Source: Saccopteryx bilineata (taxonomy: Eukaryota > Chordata > Mammalia > Chiroptera > Emballonuridae). From it: DNA of 64,000 nt. Shown here piece after piece: positions 10,743 through 23,093 of this stretch. Positions within the stretch are counted from its first letter, which is position 1. Every line of letters starts with the position of its first letter. Under the pieces are notes generated by a model, which saw nothing but the letters and a program-made list of their open reading frames with translations, did not search any database and was not told the origin of the DNA. The stretch spans positions 92,970,740 through 93,034,739 of the forward strand of contig NC_089491.1 in the NCBI RefSeq assembly GCF_036850765.1, given 5' to 3'. Made by a program: the position numbers and the translations under genes.

Positions 10743-11036
10743 ATGGCCCTGGATGGTTTGCTCAATGGATAGAGCATCAGCCCACTGTGTGGACATCTCA
10801 GGTTTGATCCCCAGTCAGGGCACACATGAAAAGTGACCACCTGTTTCTCTTCCCAGTCTCTTTCCCTTTTCATAGCCAGTGGTTTGATTGGGCATAGGCC
10901 TTGGGCACTGAGGACAGCTTAGTTGATTTGAGCGTCAGCTGCAGACAGGAGTTGCCAAGTGTATGCCAGTCGGGGCACATGCGGAAGTCTGTCTCTCTAT
11001 CTCCCCTCTTCTCACTTAATAGAAAAAATAAATAAA
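10743..11036 (+). repeat. Older Ves-like tRNA-derived SINE
   Basis: A diverged head (GGCCCTGGATGGTTTGCTCA), a B-box-like GGTTTGATCCCC and the AGTCAGGGCACA motif are visible, then CT-rich and A-rich ends. It appears to carry a second partial head near 10940-10980. Divergence from family A is high, so it is older. Confidence 0.75.
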
Positions 11037-11467
11037 AGAAATCATCAACTTTACACTAACATTATTAAGTACAAAGCCAAACAAAGTTAAACCACAAACT
11101 TTCTGAGACAGTATCACTAGTCATTAACATTCTTAATGTTTAATGATGTGACACAGCTTTCTATTCAATTCAAATAAATTTTAATCCTAATTAATTTTTT
11201 TCTAATAAAATTACTAATTATTTAGTGTCATGTTGCTATGCTTATCTTCTTTTTTACAATATTTGCTTATAGCTTAATGCAGAGTAGGATTAAATCAAAA
11301 TTGGGACTAGGAATATGATATATCATTCCAGTGATTACATTACATGAAAAAGGGGATTTTGTAGATGTGATTAAGGTTACCAGTTATTGGTAAGTGTGTA
11401 GTTATTTCCATACATACATTAGAAATAAAATGAAAGTGTTTCTAGTGTTTAGCTGTGTGAACCATTT
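11037..11467. other. Non-coding AT-rich sequence
   Basis: Nothing recognised. Confidence 0.55.
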
Positions 11468-11585
11468 TTACTTGATTGTTTTAAATTTAATTGAATTTAT
11501 TGAGGCGACACTGGTTAACAATATTATGCATACAGATTTCAGGTGCTTGATTCTAAAACACATCTTTGTACACTGTGTGTGAACC
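11468..11585 (-). mobile_element. 5'-truncated L1 3' end
   Basis: The plus strand reads AATTTATTGAGGCGACACTGG then TTTCAGGTG, which is the complement of the conserved L1 3' terminus. Confidence 0.75.
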
Positions 11586-13084
11586 ATTTTTAAAGAGTAA
11601 GTACATAAAGTCTAACTCTATTTTGGATATTTGACTGAGTCATCTCTCAAGCCCCACAATGCCCCCTGCCATTTTCTCTTGAGCCTGTGTAATATAAAAG
11701 GCATTGTTACTCTGTGGCTTGCTGAGTTACATACTCCTAAAATGAGATATCTCATTAGCAGCCTATGAAAAGCTGTTTTGTGGCATAGCCTTGTGAACAA
11801 AATGAAACCTGAACCTCAGAGTTGTAGAGTAAAATACTCTTGGCCTCTCTGCCACTCTGAAAAGGTTAGAGGACATCATTACCTTAATTAATATTTTCAA
11901 AGGTACAAAGATTCTGGGATTCACTTAGTGCCTTGGCTCATAAATATGCAAAGATTAACACAAATCTAATCTAAAAACCCAATAAAGTAAAATTATCACA
12001 GAGGAGACACCTAACTATGATAATACTAATCAGAAAATTTCTAAAGAAGGAATCTTATAAATATAAGTTGTATTTTACACACTTATTCGGGACATAAAAA
12101 TACACATAAAAAACAAAGACATTCAATTGATTCGCACACAGACTAAAAGTCCCCAGCACCAAGTAAATATTTCTATGCATTATTTGGTTAGTCAAGGGCT
12201 GTTTTATCATTTACACTTTCAGAAAACACTTATTGATCCTCTCCATATCACAACATTAAAATAAGCCCAACTCATGTGGGCCACTTTTGTTCTGGAAGCA
12301 TTTAGCAATTATTCTTAAACCCATTTATTCTGATATTCTTAAATTTGTTCAGTTAGACTGTCACCACCAAAACGAAAAACTCTAGAATCTGCCAAACTTT
12401 CTATACAACAGAGACTTCCATCATGCCCTTCATGAAGTCCTTTCTTGTAAAGGTGGTAGGTTCTGGACACACTCTGGATATTTTCTGCAAAACCCGGCCT
12501 TGGCCTGGTACTGCACGGCATTAGAATATTCACCACTAGCTGCATAGGTACTGGGTCTCTCTGGAGACAGAGGCTATCACATGTAGTTAGCCTTTGAATT
12601 TCTGCATATTGTTGCCTATTATGCCTTAGGTCAGAGAAGACACTAGGTCAAGGCCACATTCTGTGGAACCACAAAGCAAGAGTCCTGGAGAGGATAGGTA
12701 GGTAGATGCCACTGAGCTGGTTGTTGTAGAGCTTCCCCCAAATACTTTACTGTAACTGCTACATCGCGTACAAAAATCTACAGAAAGTTGTAAGATTATG
12801 GGGCTATTAATGAAAAATAATTATTTTCTATGTTTCATTAAAGTTAATTTCCAAAGCCATAGTTTGCGGTATAAATATAAAATGAATAATTGTTTAAGTG
12901 AATATTTATTTAATGTGTACAGTGCTAGGTAGTACAAAAGATAAAAGGATTAAGGTCATTTAATTACTTATATGTCATAAAATAATTTATAAATCTAATA
13001 GGACAAAAACTTAATAGATTTAAACATATTAATTTCAATGTATAATTCCAAATCAAGATATTCAGATAGTGAACACATTATTTG
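11586..13084. other. Non-coding sequence
   Basis: No gene recognised. 12330-12750 is less AT-rich than its surroundings and has a 68-codon antisense frame (12545-12339) with no motif that I know; I do not call it a gene. Confidence 0.5.
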
Positions 13085-13245
13085 TAATTTTTTCCTTTAT
13101 ATTGAATTTATTGGAGTGACATTGGTTAAGACAATTATACAGTTTCAGGTGCAAAATTCTACAACACATAATCTGTACATTGTACCGTGTGTTCACCACC
13201 TCAAGTCAATAATCCTTTTTTCCCATTACATTGAAATTTAATAGA
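13085..13245 (-). mobile_element. 5'-truncated L1 3' end
   Basis: Complement of the L1 terminus (GAATTTATTGGAGTGACATT, then TTTCAGGTGC and GTGTGTTCACC). Confidence 0.8.
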
Positions 13246-14087
13246 ATTATTAAAAAGGAGGAAATTGGATTACAAATAAATAATATTTCTAGGAAAGCTG
13301 AATTTTGCCAAAAAATGAAGTAAGCAAAATAGACTTTATTTTGTTAACATTTATCAGAAGGATAGAATTAACCATTGATGGAAGATGGCAAAAATCTGAG
13401 CTATTTTCTTTTCCTCACAATGTAACCAACTCAAAATTCCAAATGTCACAAAACAAAAAGAATGATGCTATTATGAAACACTTATGATGTGTTTCCTTTC
13501 TTGTAGGATTTAAGTGGCTCTAAGGACAATTAAATTATTAAAATCTCTTTACCATTCATGTTTTTTCTGCACTCAAACTTAATCTCACTTATTCTTCTTT
13601 ATTTGAATTTTCTCTAGTAACTGCTGTGAACAAACCTTTGAACCAAAATGTAGAAGTATTAAAGATGAATAAATTAATATAGGAGAAAACATGAACATTG
13701 CTTTGTAAAAGTCAGAGATGAATGGCATACTTTTAATAAATATATAGTCATATATGTATGTACATTTGCATGGACAAATACATGCTTTTATTTATGTCTA
13801 CTTCTATGGTCCTTATTATAATATTAATTTCAGAAGGATTATATTAAAACCATGATAAGAAGGCCAAGAAATAATTTACTCATAACAAAGAAAGTAGGAC
13901 AAAAGTAATAAGTAGAGGAGAAAAAACTTTAGTTTTTTTAGCACTAGTTGAAATTTTTGAGTAGCATACACTAGAATGAAATGTAACAAATTCAGTATTC
14001 CTCAAGTTTCAGTGAAAACAAAAACAAAAACAAAACAATAAAACTTTTGTTCACCAGAAGATAATGACTGCCTTTCTTTTCCCTAAC
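13246..14087. other. Non-coding AT-rich sequence
   Basis: Nothing recognised apart from short simple repeats such as the CAAAAA units near 14018-14035. Confidence 0.55.
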
Positions 14088-14095
14088 ACTTATAT

Positions 14096-14418
14096 CAGGC
14101 GTCCCCAAAATACGGCCCGCGGGTTGCATGCAGCCCCCTGAGGCCATTTATCTGGCTTCTGCTGCACTTTCGGAATGGGCACCTCTTTCATTGGTGGTCC
14201 GTGAGAGGAGCATAGTCCCCATTGAAATACTGGTCAGTTTGTTGATTTAAATTCTTTATTTTAAATATTGTATTTGTTCCCATTTTGGTTTTTTACTTTA
14301 AAATAAGATATGTGCAGTGTGCATAGGGCTTTGTTCATAGCTTTGTTTTATAGTCCGACCCTCCAACAGTCTGAGGAACGGTGAACTGGCCCTCTGTGTA
14401 AAAGTTTGGAGACCCCTG
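14096..14418 (-). mobile_element. hAT MITE, family 1 (CAGGxGTCCCCAAA)
   Basis: The 323-bp element has terminal inverted repeats (CAGGCGTCCCCAAA at the left, TTTGGAGACCCCTG at the right) and a perfect 8-bp target duplication ACTTATAT (14088-14095 and 14419-14426). Eight-base duplications and CAG-type ends are hallmarks of hAT transposons. It has no coding capacity and must have been mobilised in trans. A related copy lies in the opposite orientation at 58708-59054. Confidence 0.92.
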
Positions 14419-14426
14419 ACTTATAT

Positions 14427-14887
14427 CTTCAGTCTCTCTACTCTCTAAATAAAAATTCCTATGTGAAATTTTAGAAGCTATCCTAAGGAACTCTTTTATA
14501 CTTACAGACATGCTACTTAGAGTTATTTCTTTTATAATACTGGGGAATAAATTTTTTTTGAATCCAAAAAAACACTTGTTTTTACCTAATTCGACTGTGC
14601 TGATCTCAAATCTGACATTAGTTTTTCTCTGTAAGCTACAGTGTGTTTGCAATTCAAGATTTTAGGTTTTCATCTTATTGTAAAATTTTCAACATATAGT
14701 TTAACATAATGAAGTAGAATGTCTTCTTGGGCATCATATTTGTGAAAATATAATAATTTATATAATGCATTAAATACACTAATATAATTAAAGATGTTAT
14801 TGCATCAGAATTTATCTACAATTTTGAAATAGAACATATTAAAACACTTATTTTAATCATAAAATTTGTGCAAAACTTATTTAAAGT
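14427..14887. other. Non-coding sequence
   Basis: Nothing recognised. Confidence 0.5.
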
Positions 14888-16289
14888 CTATTCAGGCAAA
14901 AATTTGCATTTGTAGCTCTTGCGTTTGTGTACTTGTTGAGGACAATCTCGTTTGATGCTCCAGCACTAGTCTGCTCATCACTAACAGCTCCAAGATTTTG
15001 GGGAAACTTATCAAGGTGACTGTTCAGAAAGTGAATCTTAATGCTCATGTTACATCCAATGTCCCGGAAAGCCTACAGAATCCTTTGAACCAGAAGTTCA
15101 TAGTTTTCTGCTTTTTTGTTGCCAAGAAAGTTCTTTGTAACTGCCACAAAAGACTGTCATGCTACTTTCTCCTCCTTATTCATCTTGCTGGCAAATTCTT
15201 CATCACATACGAGGGTTTGAATTTGAGGTCCATTGAATACACCTGCTTTTTCCTTTTCAAAAGGCAAGGCAGAAAAAGCAAAAATAATGTTAAAAGCAGG
15301 AAATTGACCGTTTTAAGATTCACACAAATGATCCAGTTATGCTCCTCATACTTTAGAAAGTTGAGGACAATTTTTATGTCATTATAATCTCGCAAATGAG
15401 TTGAATAACCAATTGGAGCTGCTGCATAAACATTACCGTTGTGTAGGAGAACACATTTCAGACTCCGTTTAGAGTTGTCAAGAAATAGCCACCATTCTGT
15501 TGGACTGTAAGTGGTAACATCTAGCTGGCTGAGAAGACTACTGATATCATGACAGTAAACAAAGTGTTTGTCTTCAGAAATAAAGTCCACAAAAATTTGT
15601 TCACGCTTCCTGAAATGGGATACTTTACCTGAATGGTGAAGTATTATACATTCTTTTCTTGAAGCCTGGAGGCTAATAACTCAGCTGCTTTCTTTGATAG
15701 GCCCAAATCTCTTACTAAGTCATTCAATGTGGGTTGGCTAAACTGCTGAGGGATTAATGACTGCTTGGCACCAGAAGAAGACCTTTTAGATTCTACAACC
15801 ATTTCCTCATGAATTTTATCAAAATGCACTTGATCACCATGTTCACTTTCTTCATTCTTAGAAGAAATAAAACCATTGAAAACTGAAACCGGGAGTGTCT
15901 CAGAGTGTGGGATAGGTGGTTTTGCTGAAAGGAATATTAGGATAGGTGATCATATGCCATTTTTTCTTGCCGATGCCCTTTGTATGAATCAGACAGAAAT
16001 AACAGTCACTGCTCTGGTCCTTCGGTTCACGTCAAACCATGAAAATATCAAAAGGCATTCCTTTGCGTTTTCCTTTTGTCCAGTCATGAAGCATTTTCTC
16101 ACAATTATGACACACAATGTGAGGAGCCCAATTATTGTCTTGATTGCCAAGGGGAACTTGAAAATAGGCAATATATGCACGTGTCACAAATGATGAAATA
16201 TTGCACCTTTGACGTTGACGTGTGTGACAGCCACTTATAACAGAAAGTGTCAGGACTATCTTACATTTACACCTACTTGAAGAAGCCAT
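14888..16289 (-). pseudogene. Decayed intronless ORF of an uncharacterised multi-copy family
   Basis: Antisense pieces line up as one long protein. It starts at ATG 16289 with a cysteine-rich region including CHNC and, further on, CYFC (possible zinc ligands), then a DLVRDLGLSKKAAELLA helix near 15700, a block with PTEWWLFLDNSKRSLKCVLL and NVYAAAPIG (15510-15390), EEHNWIICV (about 15330), KNFLGN and MSIKIHFL (about 15120-15010) and a basic end closing at TAG 14890-14888. Stops and frameshifts occur throughout. About 100 residues after VNFLL and a block near the end look deleted. From memory this matches an unnamed protein family found in many copies in arthropod and vertebrate genomes and probably carried by a transposon. 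Function is unknown. I found no terminal repeats or target duplication. Confidence 0.6.
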
Positions 16290-17116
16290 GGTTCAGTCTT
16301 AAAACAAAATAAGAGGGTGTTTTTATCAGATAATAATTTTTTACATTTAAAAACAACTACAATTATGTAAAAGTGATGTGTGTAAAACATTAATTGCCTT
16401 GTGGTTATGTTCAATTCAAGAGTCATTGCCCTTTAACTCCAATTTAAAACCAATGCATGCCATTAACTGTAACAAAGAGAAATTAAAATTGCATAAAAAC
16501 TAGAGCATGCACCTAAAAACAAATTTCAGATTTGGAATCAGCGATGCAGATATATATACAAACAGTTCTAAAACCTCATGCAACAGAAAATGAAAATAAA
16601 TTTGTTCCCCAGTGTAATTATCACTTGATCATAGGTGAAAGGGTAGAGCTCAATTATAATTCTTTATGAACTTTGTTAGAGAGAAGAGAAAATATGATTT
16701 AGGCTTTCATATTCAGGGTATTCGTTGTAACACTTGAATAAAGTCTTAAGTTTCTTTTTTTATGTGTTGCATAATGGTTTTATATCTTTAGTTATGCAGA
16801 GTATTTTGGCTGCTTCAGATGTGACAATTTTAGGGTAAAAATGCATCTATTTGTGTAATTTAACTCATGTGTGAATGCAGATCATATACCCTCAGGAATA
16901 TCTCCTAAAATCTCTCTCTAATATGTATGTTTTGTATCCTACCTTACTGCATACCACACAGCACCATAGTGTATATTTAAGTAGTTTTAAACAGGCTTGT
17001 AGCATAATGGCTACAACAGAGTGTTAACCAAATTTCTTTCATACACTTCTTAATAAATATATTAAAATTTAAACTTTTAAAAATATCAATGTGAATGCTA
17101 TAGTACATGACTTTTA
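16290..17116. other. Non-coding AT-rich sequence
   Basis: No gene recognised. If the ORF at 14888-16289 belongs to a transposon, its 5' end would lie here, but I could not identify terminal repeats. Confidence 0.5.
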
Positions 17117-17131
17117 TGAAAATAGAATTTA

Positions 17132-17335
17132 CATTTATTTATTTATTTATTTATTTTTTATTTTTTATTCATTTTTAGAGAGGAGAGGGAGAGACAGAGA
17201 GAGAGAAAGGGGGAGGAGCTGGAAGCATCAACTCCCATATGTGCCTTGACCAGGCAAGCCCAGGGTTTCAAACCGGCGACCTCAGCATTTCCAGGTCGAC
17301 GCTTTATCCACTGCGCCACCACAGGTCAGGCCTAT
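17132..17335 (-). repeat. Family B SINE joined to a Ves-like SINE tail
   Basis: It has a T-rich start (the A-rich tail in antisense), then a GA-rich tract and the complement of the family B head ending at CACCACAGGTCAGGC near 17331. It lies inside the outer duplication of the neighbouring family A element, so it seems to have inserted in that element's tail. Confidence 0.85.
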
Positions 17336-17698
17336 TTTGTATTTTTTTAACATTAGAAGCGTGGAGGCAGTCAGACAGACTCCTGCATGTGCCCCACTGG
17401 GATCCACCCGGCATGCCCACCAGCGGCCGATGCTCTGCCCATCTGAAGCATTGTTCCCTTGTGGCTGAAGCCATTCTAGTGCCTGAGGCAGAGGCCATGG
17501 AGCTATCCTCAGTGCCCTGGGCCATTTTTGTTCCAATGGAGCCTTGGCTGTGGGAGGGGAAGAGAGAGAGAGAGGAAGGAGAGGGGGAATGGTGGAGAAG
17601 CGGATGGGTGCTTCTTCTGTGTGCCCTGTCCAGGAATCGAACCAGGGACTTCTACATGCTGGGCAGATGCTTTATCACTGAGCTAACCAGCCAGGGCC
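17336..17698 (-). repeat. Older family A (Ves-like) SINE
   Basis: Complement of the family A element ending AACCAGCCAGGGCC. The direct repeat TGAAAATAGAATTTA lies at 17117-17131 and 17699-17713, enclosing this SINE and the family B copy at 17132. Long open frames here are SINE artefacts. Confidence 0.88.
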
Positions 17699-17713
17699 TG
17701 AAAATAGAATTTA

Positions 17714-18183
17714 GATATTCAAAATGATCAGAAGTAAATAAATCTTAGCAGTTTCTTGAGTCTTCCTTAAAAATTATAGTGAAGATTTTTTTAGTTGAGA
17801 AATAATTGACCACATACTAGTTTTGGTTGTACAATAAAATGATGCAATGTTTATATAAATTGCAAAATAATGACCATAATAATCCATTACCATAAATTTA
17901 TTAAAGTTTCATACCTCCCTGGAATTCATGAGGAAGAATGTGTCCTTTTCAACTACAAACTATACCAGATTATTCAGGCAAAATTAAATAGAAATATGTG
18001 AAATTTAAATAAAAATTAAATATTTTCCTAAAAAATATTTTAGCTCTATTTGAAATTATATTTTTATTGATGACAGTCTACACTTTTTAAATTTTTTATG
18101 GTTTTATTGTAATATAGGTTTTCACTTTATTAGAAGCCTTATTCAGTCACATTAAATTCCATTATGATGAACAGTAAATGAAG
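17714..18183 (-). mobile_element. Old L1 3'-end scrap in non-coding sequence
   Basis: 17785-17940 resembles the complement of an old L1 3' UTR (AATAATTGACCACATACTAG, then ACAATAAAATGATGCAA). The rest is unassigned AT-rich sequence. Confidence 0.4.
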
Positions 18184-18200
18184 ATTAATTTTATTAGTTC

Positions 18201-18633
18201 AGCCCTGGCCGGTTGGCTCAGCAGTAGAGCGTCGGCCTAGCGTGCAGAGGACCCGGGTTCGATTCCCGGCCAGGGCACATGGGAGAAGCGCCCATTTGCT
18301 TCTCCACCCCTCCGCCGCGCCTTCCTCTCTGTCTCTCTCTTCCCCTCCCGCAGCCAAGGCTCCATTGGAGCAAAGATGGCCCGGGCGCTGGGGATGGCTC
18401 TGTGGCCTCTGCCCCAGGCGCTAGAGTGGCTCTGGTCGCAACATGGCGACACCCAGGAGGGTCGCAACATGGCGACGCCCAGGATGGGCAGAGCATCGCC
18501 CCCTGGTGGGCAGAGTGTCGCCCCTGGTGGGCGTGCCGGGTGGATCCCGGTCGGGCGCATGCGGGAGTCTGTCTGGCTGTCTCTCCCTGTTTCCAGCTTC
18601 AGAAAAATGCAAAAAAAAAAAAAAAAAATCCTT
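18201..18633 (+). repeat. Family A (Ves-like) SINE, young copy
   Basis: It has a full-length head, GCCCTGGCCGGTTGGCTCAG, with intact box A and box B-like sequence (GGTTCGATTCC), a unique body and an A tail. The perfect 17-bp duplication ATTAATTTTATTAGTTC lies at 18184-18200 and 18634-18650. The body is GC-rich and opens several long frames on both strands; none resembles a protein. Confidence 0.95.
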
Positions 18634-18650
18634 ATTAATTTTATTAGTTC

Positions 18651-19724
18651 TGAATAATTTCTTTATTAATTAAAATGAAATGTTAAAATAGCATTAATAC
18701 ACTTCCATCTTAGGAAGGTATTTGGGTAAAATTCTCAGAATCTAGAAGAGAATCTTCATGGGTTTTGCTGGGGGTGGGGATAGGGGAGAATATCTGGTAG
18801 ACTGAAGGTGTACTCTGAAGTTACTAATAAATAATTTATAATATACATAAGATAATTGTTTTCTATATTTTATAGATTATATATGAGGACAATCAGAGGA
18901 TTTTTTTTAAGTTTGAAACACTGCAAGTTAACATGTGTAGCAAGAATTTTAGGTGTCCTAAAGGAATTATTTTTAACTCATTACAGATCATCATATTTTC
19001 TACAGTGAAAGATGTTTAGCTGTATATAGTCAGAAAAATGTTCATTTACATGAAAACCTAAATACCAAAAAACTTGGTAGAAAGTACTCTTTGGCCATAC
19101 ATGGATATGTATGTATTCATGTGAGAGGGAGACAAAAGAGAAAGAAACAGAGAGAAACAGAGAGAATTACAGATAATTTGTCATGTATTCACATTTTTCA
19201 CATTTTTATAGAAACACATACATGATTCATAAAGCCAAGCTCTTTCATTGTTGGCATCATTCAATGTCATTTGGGTATTCTCAAGGAAATTCTCATATAT
19301 AATATTCCATTGTTTAAAATCTTCTTTTATGAGTTTTGATAGTTTTCTATAATATCATTTTAATTACCTAAAACAAAACAAGAAAAACTAGAATTACTTA
19401 AAGGAAATTTAAAATGAAGAGAAAAGTAAATATATAATGAATTAAGGTATCCTTTCTTTACTCTCTTACTATTCATATTGACCTTCCACAGTTAAAACAT
19501 AGTCAAGCCTAGTCAGAAAACAGTGGTAATTTGTTAAGACTAGTAATATTTCTACAAAGAACTTTAATAATACAGCAACCACACACAGACATTATTTCTT
19601 GATCTTACAGATATTTGCAAAATTTGTCTATGTACGGTTTTAACAACAGTTAGCTATAGATAATACAAATTTGAAATCCAGATAATACTTATCATTTAGT
19701 TGCATTTGAGGTGCATGTGTTTTT
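18651..19724. other. Non-coding AT-rich sequence
   Basis: Nothing recognised apart from a GAGA-rich patch near 19125-19165. Confidence 0.55.
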
Positions 19725-19885
19725 TTTATTTTCTATTTATTTATGAGTAAGAGAGATTTATTTTTTGTTCTACTTAGTTATGCATTCATTGGTTGATTAT
19801 TGTATGTGCCCTGACCAGGGATTGAACCCATAACCTTGGAATTGTGGGAGGATTCTCTAACCCATTACACTACCTGGCCAGAGCC
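19725..19885 (-). repeat. Old tRNA-derived SINE
   Basis: The complement of a degenerate head is visible (TGCCCTGACCAGGGATTGAA, then TACCTGGCCAGAGCC). It is short and diverged. Confidence 0.65.
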
Positions 19886-19894
19886 AGTATCTTT

Positions 19895-20130
19895 TTTTAA
19901 TTGGTATGCAATTGACATATCTATTAGTACCTGGTGTACAGCATAATGATTCAACACTTATACATAATACAAAATGGCCCTTATAATAAGTCTATTTACT
20001 ATCTATTATCATATAAAGCTATTAGAATATTTTTTTACTATATTCCCTAGGATGTACACATTAAAACAAATTTTAAAATTAAAAGTTTTAAGATTAAAAT
20101 TTTGTACCTCTTAATCTTCTTTACTTACTT
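19895..20130 (-). mobile_element. Old L1 3'-UTR fragment
   Basis: Resembles the complement of an old L1 3' UTR (GCAATTGACATA, ACCTGGTGTACAGCATAATG). Diverged. Confidence 0.5.
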
Positions 20131-20204
20131 TACATGCACTCTCAAAACTTCTCCCCACAGGTAAACACAAATTTGTTACTCGTACCTACAAGTCTGTCAA
20201 AATG

Positions 20205-20830
20205 AAAAGAACCTATCAAATGAAAAACAATATTTGCAAATCATAAATCTAATAAGGGACCAAAATTTAAAGTATATGAAGAACTCACACAATATAATAT
20301 TGAAAAACAAACAAACAACTCAATTAAGTAATAGAGAGAGACCTTGAATAGACAGTTTTCCAAAGAAGACAGTTGATGGCCAAGAGGAAAATGAATGATG
20401 CACATTACTAACCATGAAGGAAATGCAAGTCATAACCACAATGAGATATGACCTCACATCAGTCAGAATGGCTTTCATCAGAAAGACAAAAAATAACAAG
20501 TGTAAGAGGAAATGTTGAGAAAAGAAATACACATCCATTTTGGTGGGAATGTCAAATGGTACCTGTGGTTTTCATTTGCTGATCTGAGAACTGGTGCCAG
20601 TATGCCAGAAATTTTGGGCTGGTCTGCAAAAGTGTTAATCACCCTTATGTTTTTTTCTTGTGGACTGGCAACAGTCCTCTGACAGGCAGTTGAAAACCAT
20701 TGGTGTATATATACAATGGAATTATTTAGTCATAACAAGAAGGAAATCTTGACATTAGTAACAACATGGATGGGCTTAGAGGGTATTTTGTTTAGTGAAA
20801 AAAGTCATAGAAAATAAATATATCATTTCT
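20205..20830 (+). mobile_element. L1 ORF2 3' region with a hAT-like insert
   Basis: 20205-20550 follows the L1 ORF2 end (CAATATTTGCAAATCATAAA, TTTTCCAAAGAAGACA, CAACAAG-type blocks). L1 resumes at about 20705 with TATACAATGGAATTATT. Between them, about 20560-20702, is a block whose ends (ACCTGTGGTTTTCA and TGAAAACCATTGGT) are inverted repeats, as in hAT elements. I could not confirm a target duplication, and some L1 sequence is also missing at this point. Confidence 0.55.
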
Positions 20831-22701
20831 CAAAATAACAAGCAAACAAAACAAAATAGGCAAGCATCTTCTTGTCACAATTTCTGTGACTTCTGTAATG
20901 GTACAAAGGGATGTTTCTCCAACCATCCACCCCTTGTTACAGACATAGGACTTCATTTCAAACATAGGCTTTATTAATTATTGGTGTCCATGCTTTAAAT
21001 GCAAATAAAGCTAGAACTTCATTTCCTGAACTTGTGCCAGACAAACTTTCCTCAGTCAGGCACCAAGGGCTCGTTCATGGTGTGGCTACCTCATTCTCAA
21101 GAGCCTTGCTATTTTCTTGGAGCTAACCATCCAAGAAGGAAAATGTATGAAAGCTCAAACATAGAAAACGTCAATGTGACAAGCAGGGGTCATATATCAC
21201 TTCCACTCTTATTTCATTACTTAAAATTCAGGTGGACGGTCATACTGATGAGCAAAAGAGGTTGAAATGCATTGTCTAGCTCAGTGACCCATAAAAATGG
21301 AAAATGGTTTTTATGGACAGCTACCAGTACCTTTGAAAGGTCCTGAGTTAAATCTTATTATAATAAGTACAAAAAACCAAGGAAACTTAACTGTTAGAAT
21401 TTAATAATTACAGGTGTCTCATATTTTATTTTCATTTAATGTTAACAAAGTATTTTTTGCATCTTCTTCATAACTTACCCAATCCCTGCAAAATATAGGC
21501 AAGGTAGATAACATTATGTCCATTGTTAAATTAAAATAAACTAGAAATATAATTCAAATTTTGTCAACCATTTTCATCTCATGGCATATAAAACTACTTA
21601 CTAAAATTCTGTGGCACACCAAAGATAAAATTCTTTGCAAGAATTGTGAGTAATGCTATTAGCAGAATGTTGTAGATGTTCTTATAAAACAACAAAAAAC
21701 AGATAAGAATTTGGCTGATGGTACTAATAGTTGTATTTAGATAATTCAAAAAAATTATATTTAAACATAGTAATTAATGAAATTGTGCTTGAACCATTTC
21801 TGAGTTCTAAAATGGAATTTTGTCAATATTTTCTGGTTAACATAAATGTGCCAAACAATTGTTTAAGTTTTAAACTTTTTTGTATCAATATCATTATTTT
21901 TAATTGTGTCCCCTTATATTTTCTAAAACTAAAATTTATAAATAGTTTAGATTCAAATTGAAAATATCACCTTTGTGAATAATAATAAATACCATCTGAT
22001 TTTAAACTTATTTGCATTATTTTATATCTACCTATATAATAAATTTCTTTCTTCATATTTTTGAACTGTTAATAAATTTTTGAAATAGGTATATTTTTTT
22101 GAAAACTAAGAAATCTGGCCTTCAATTTTCTTTGTTCTTTAACATGCTGATTAAATTAATGCAACTAAAACCAAAATGTTTTTTATGTAAATAAATGTTA
22201 ATTTATTTTCAAAATGTCATCAGCGATGGCCTTGAAAGAGTACTTTTGAAAAACATGACAAAATGCCTATCTTTAAATAGGAATAAAACATAAATTTATA
22301 TAGTTCTTGCCTTGATTATATAAAGTCAGAATAGAAGAAGAGAAGAAATACAAATGTTTCTGTCATATGTGTGGAATAAATTTCTTCCAAAAGTCACTAC
22401 ACTAATTATCAATATTTTGTTAAATCGAATAAAACTCAACCCAATGAATGATGACATCTTGATCAGCCACAAACTGTTTTTATGCATATAACAGGTCATA
22501 CAATTTGAAAATAATTAAAAGTAGATGTATTTTGGGGTAATTTTTTAAAAAGGTATTTTATGACAATATCTATGCCTTTAAAGAATTTACACTAGCTAAA
22601 AGGAAGAAAGGCCTTACGATAAATTGCCAACAGTGTGGTTGAAGCAATAGTTTATTATAAGATTTGCATTGATCTAATTGCTCTACTTTACAGTGCATTT
22701 T
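20831..22701. other. Non-coding sequence
   Basis: No gene recognised. 21560-21690 contains a CTCATGGCATATAAA ... TGTGGCACACCAA pattern seen in old hAT-type repeats, too degraded to bound. Confidence 0.5.
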
Positions 22702-22718
22702 TAATTTTATTATATTTT

Positions 22719-23076
22719 GTTTTATTATTATTTTTATTTATTTATTTTTTTACAGAGACAGAGAGAGAGAGTCAGAGAGAGGGACAGATAGGGACAGACA
22801 GGCAGGAACAAAGAGAGATGAGAAGCATCAATCATCAGTTTTTCGTTGCAACACCTTAGTTGTTCATTGATTGCTTTCTCATATGTGCCTTAACCATGGG
22901 CCTTCAGCAGACCAAGTAACCCCTTGCTCAAGCCAGCAACCTTGGGTACAAGTGGTGAGCTTTGCTCAAATCAGATGAGCCTGAGCTCAAACTGGTGACC
23001 TTGGGGTCCCGAACCTGGGTCCTCCACATCCCAGTCAGTTCGACACTCAATTCACTGCGTCACTGCTCGGTCAGGC
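22719..23076 (-). repeat. Family C tRNA-derived SINE
   Basis: T-rich tail, a GA-rich tract, GAAGCATCAATCATCAG and a complement head ending GCTCGGTCAGGC. The 17-bp duplication TAATTTTATTATATTTT lies at 22702-22718 and 23077-23093. Confidence 0.92.
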
Positions 23077-23093
23077 TAATTTTATTATATTTT

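Noticed and set aside
12339..12545. Antisense 68-codon frame as a conserved exon
   Set aside because: No recognisable domain, no splice-site context and no longer frame around it.
14998..15387. Sense-strand 129-codon frame
   Set aside because: It is the shadow of the antisense decayed protein family; all motifs are on the minus strand.
18201..18290. tRNA-like sequence with box A and B
   Set aside because: It is the tRNA-derived head of a SINE, followed by a SINE body and A tail; the same applies to all family A, B and C heads. No true tRNA gene was seen.
18242..18673. Several long GC-rich open frames on both strands
   Set aside because: They lie inside a family A SINE with a perfect target duplication; the same frames recur at 30608-31044, 39280-39691, 55758-56142 and 60785-61374 wherever the SINE occurs.
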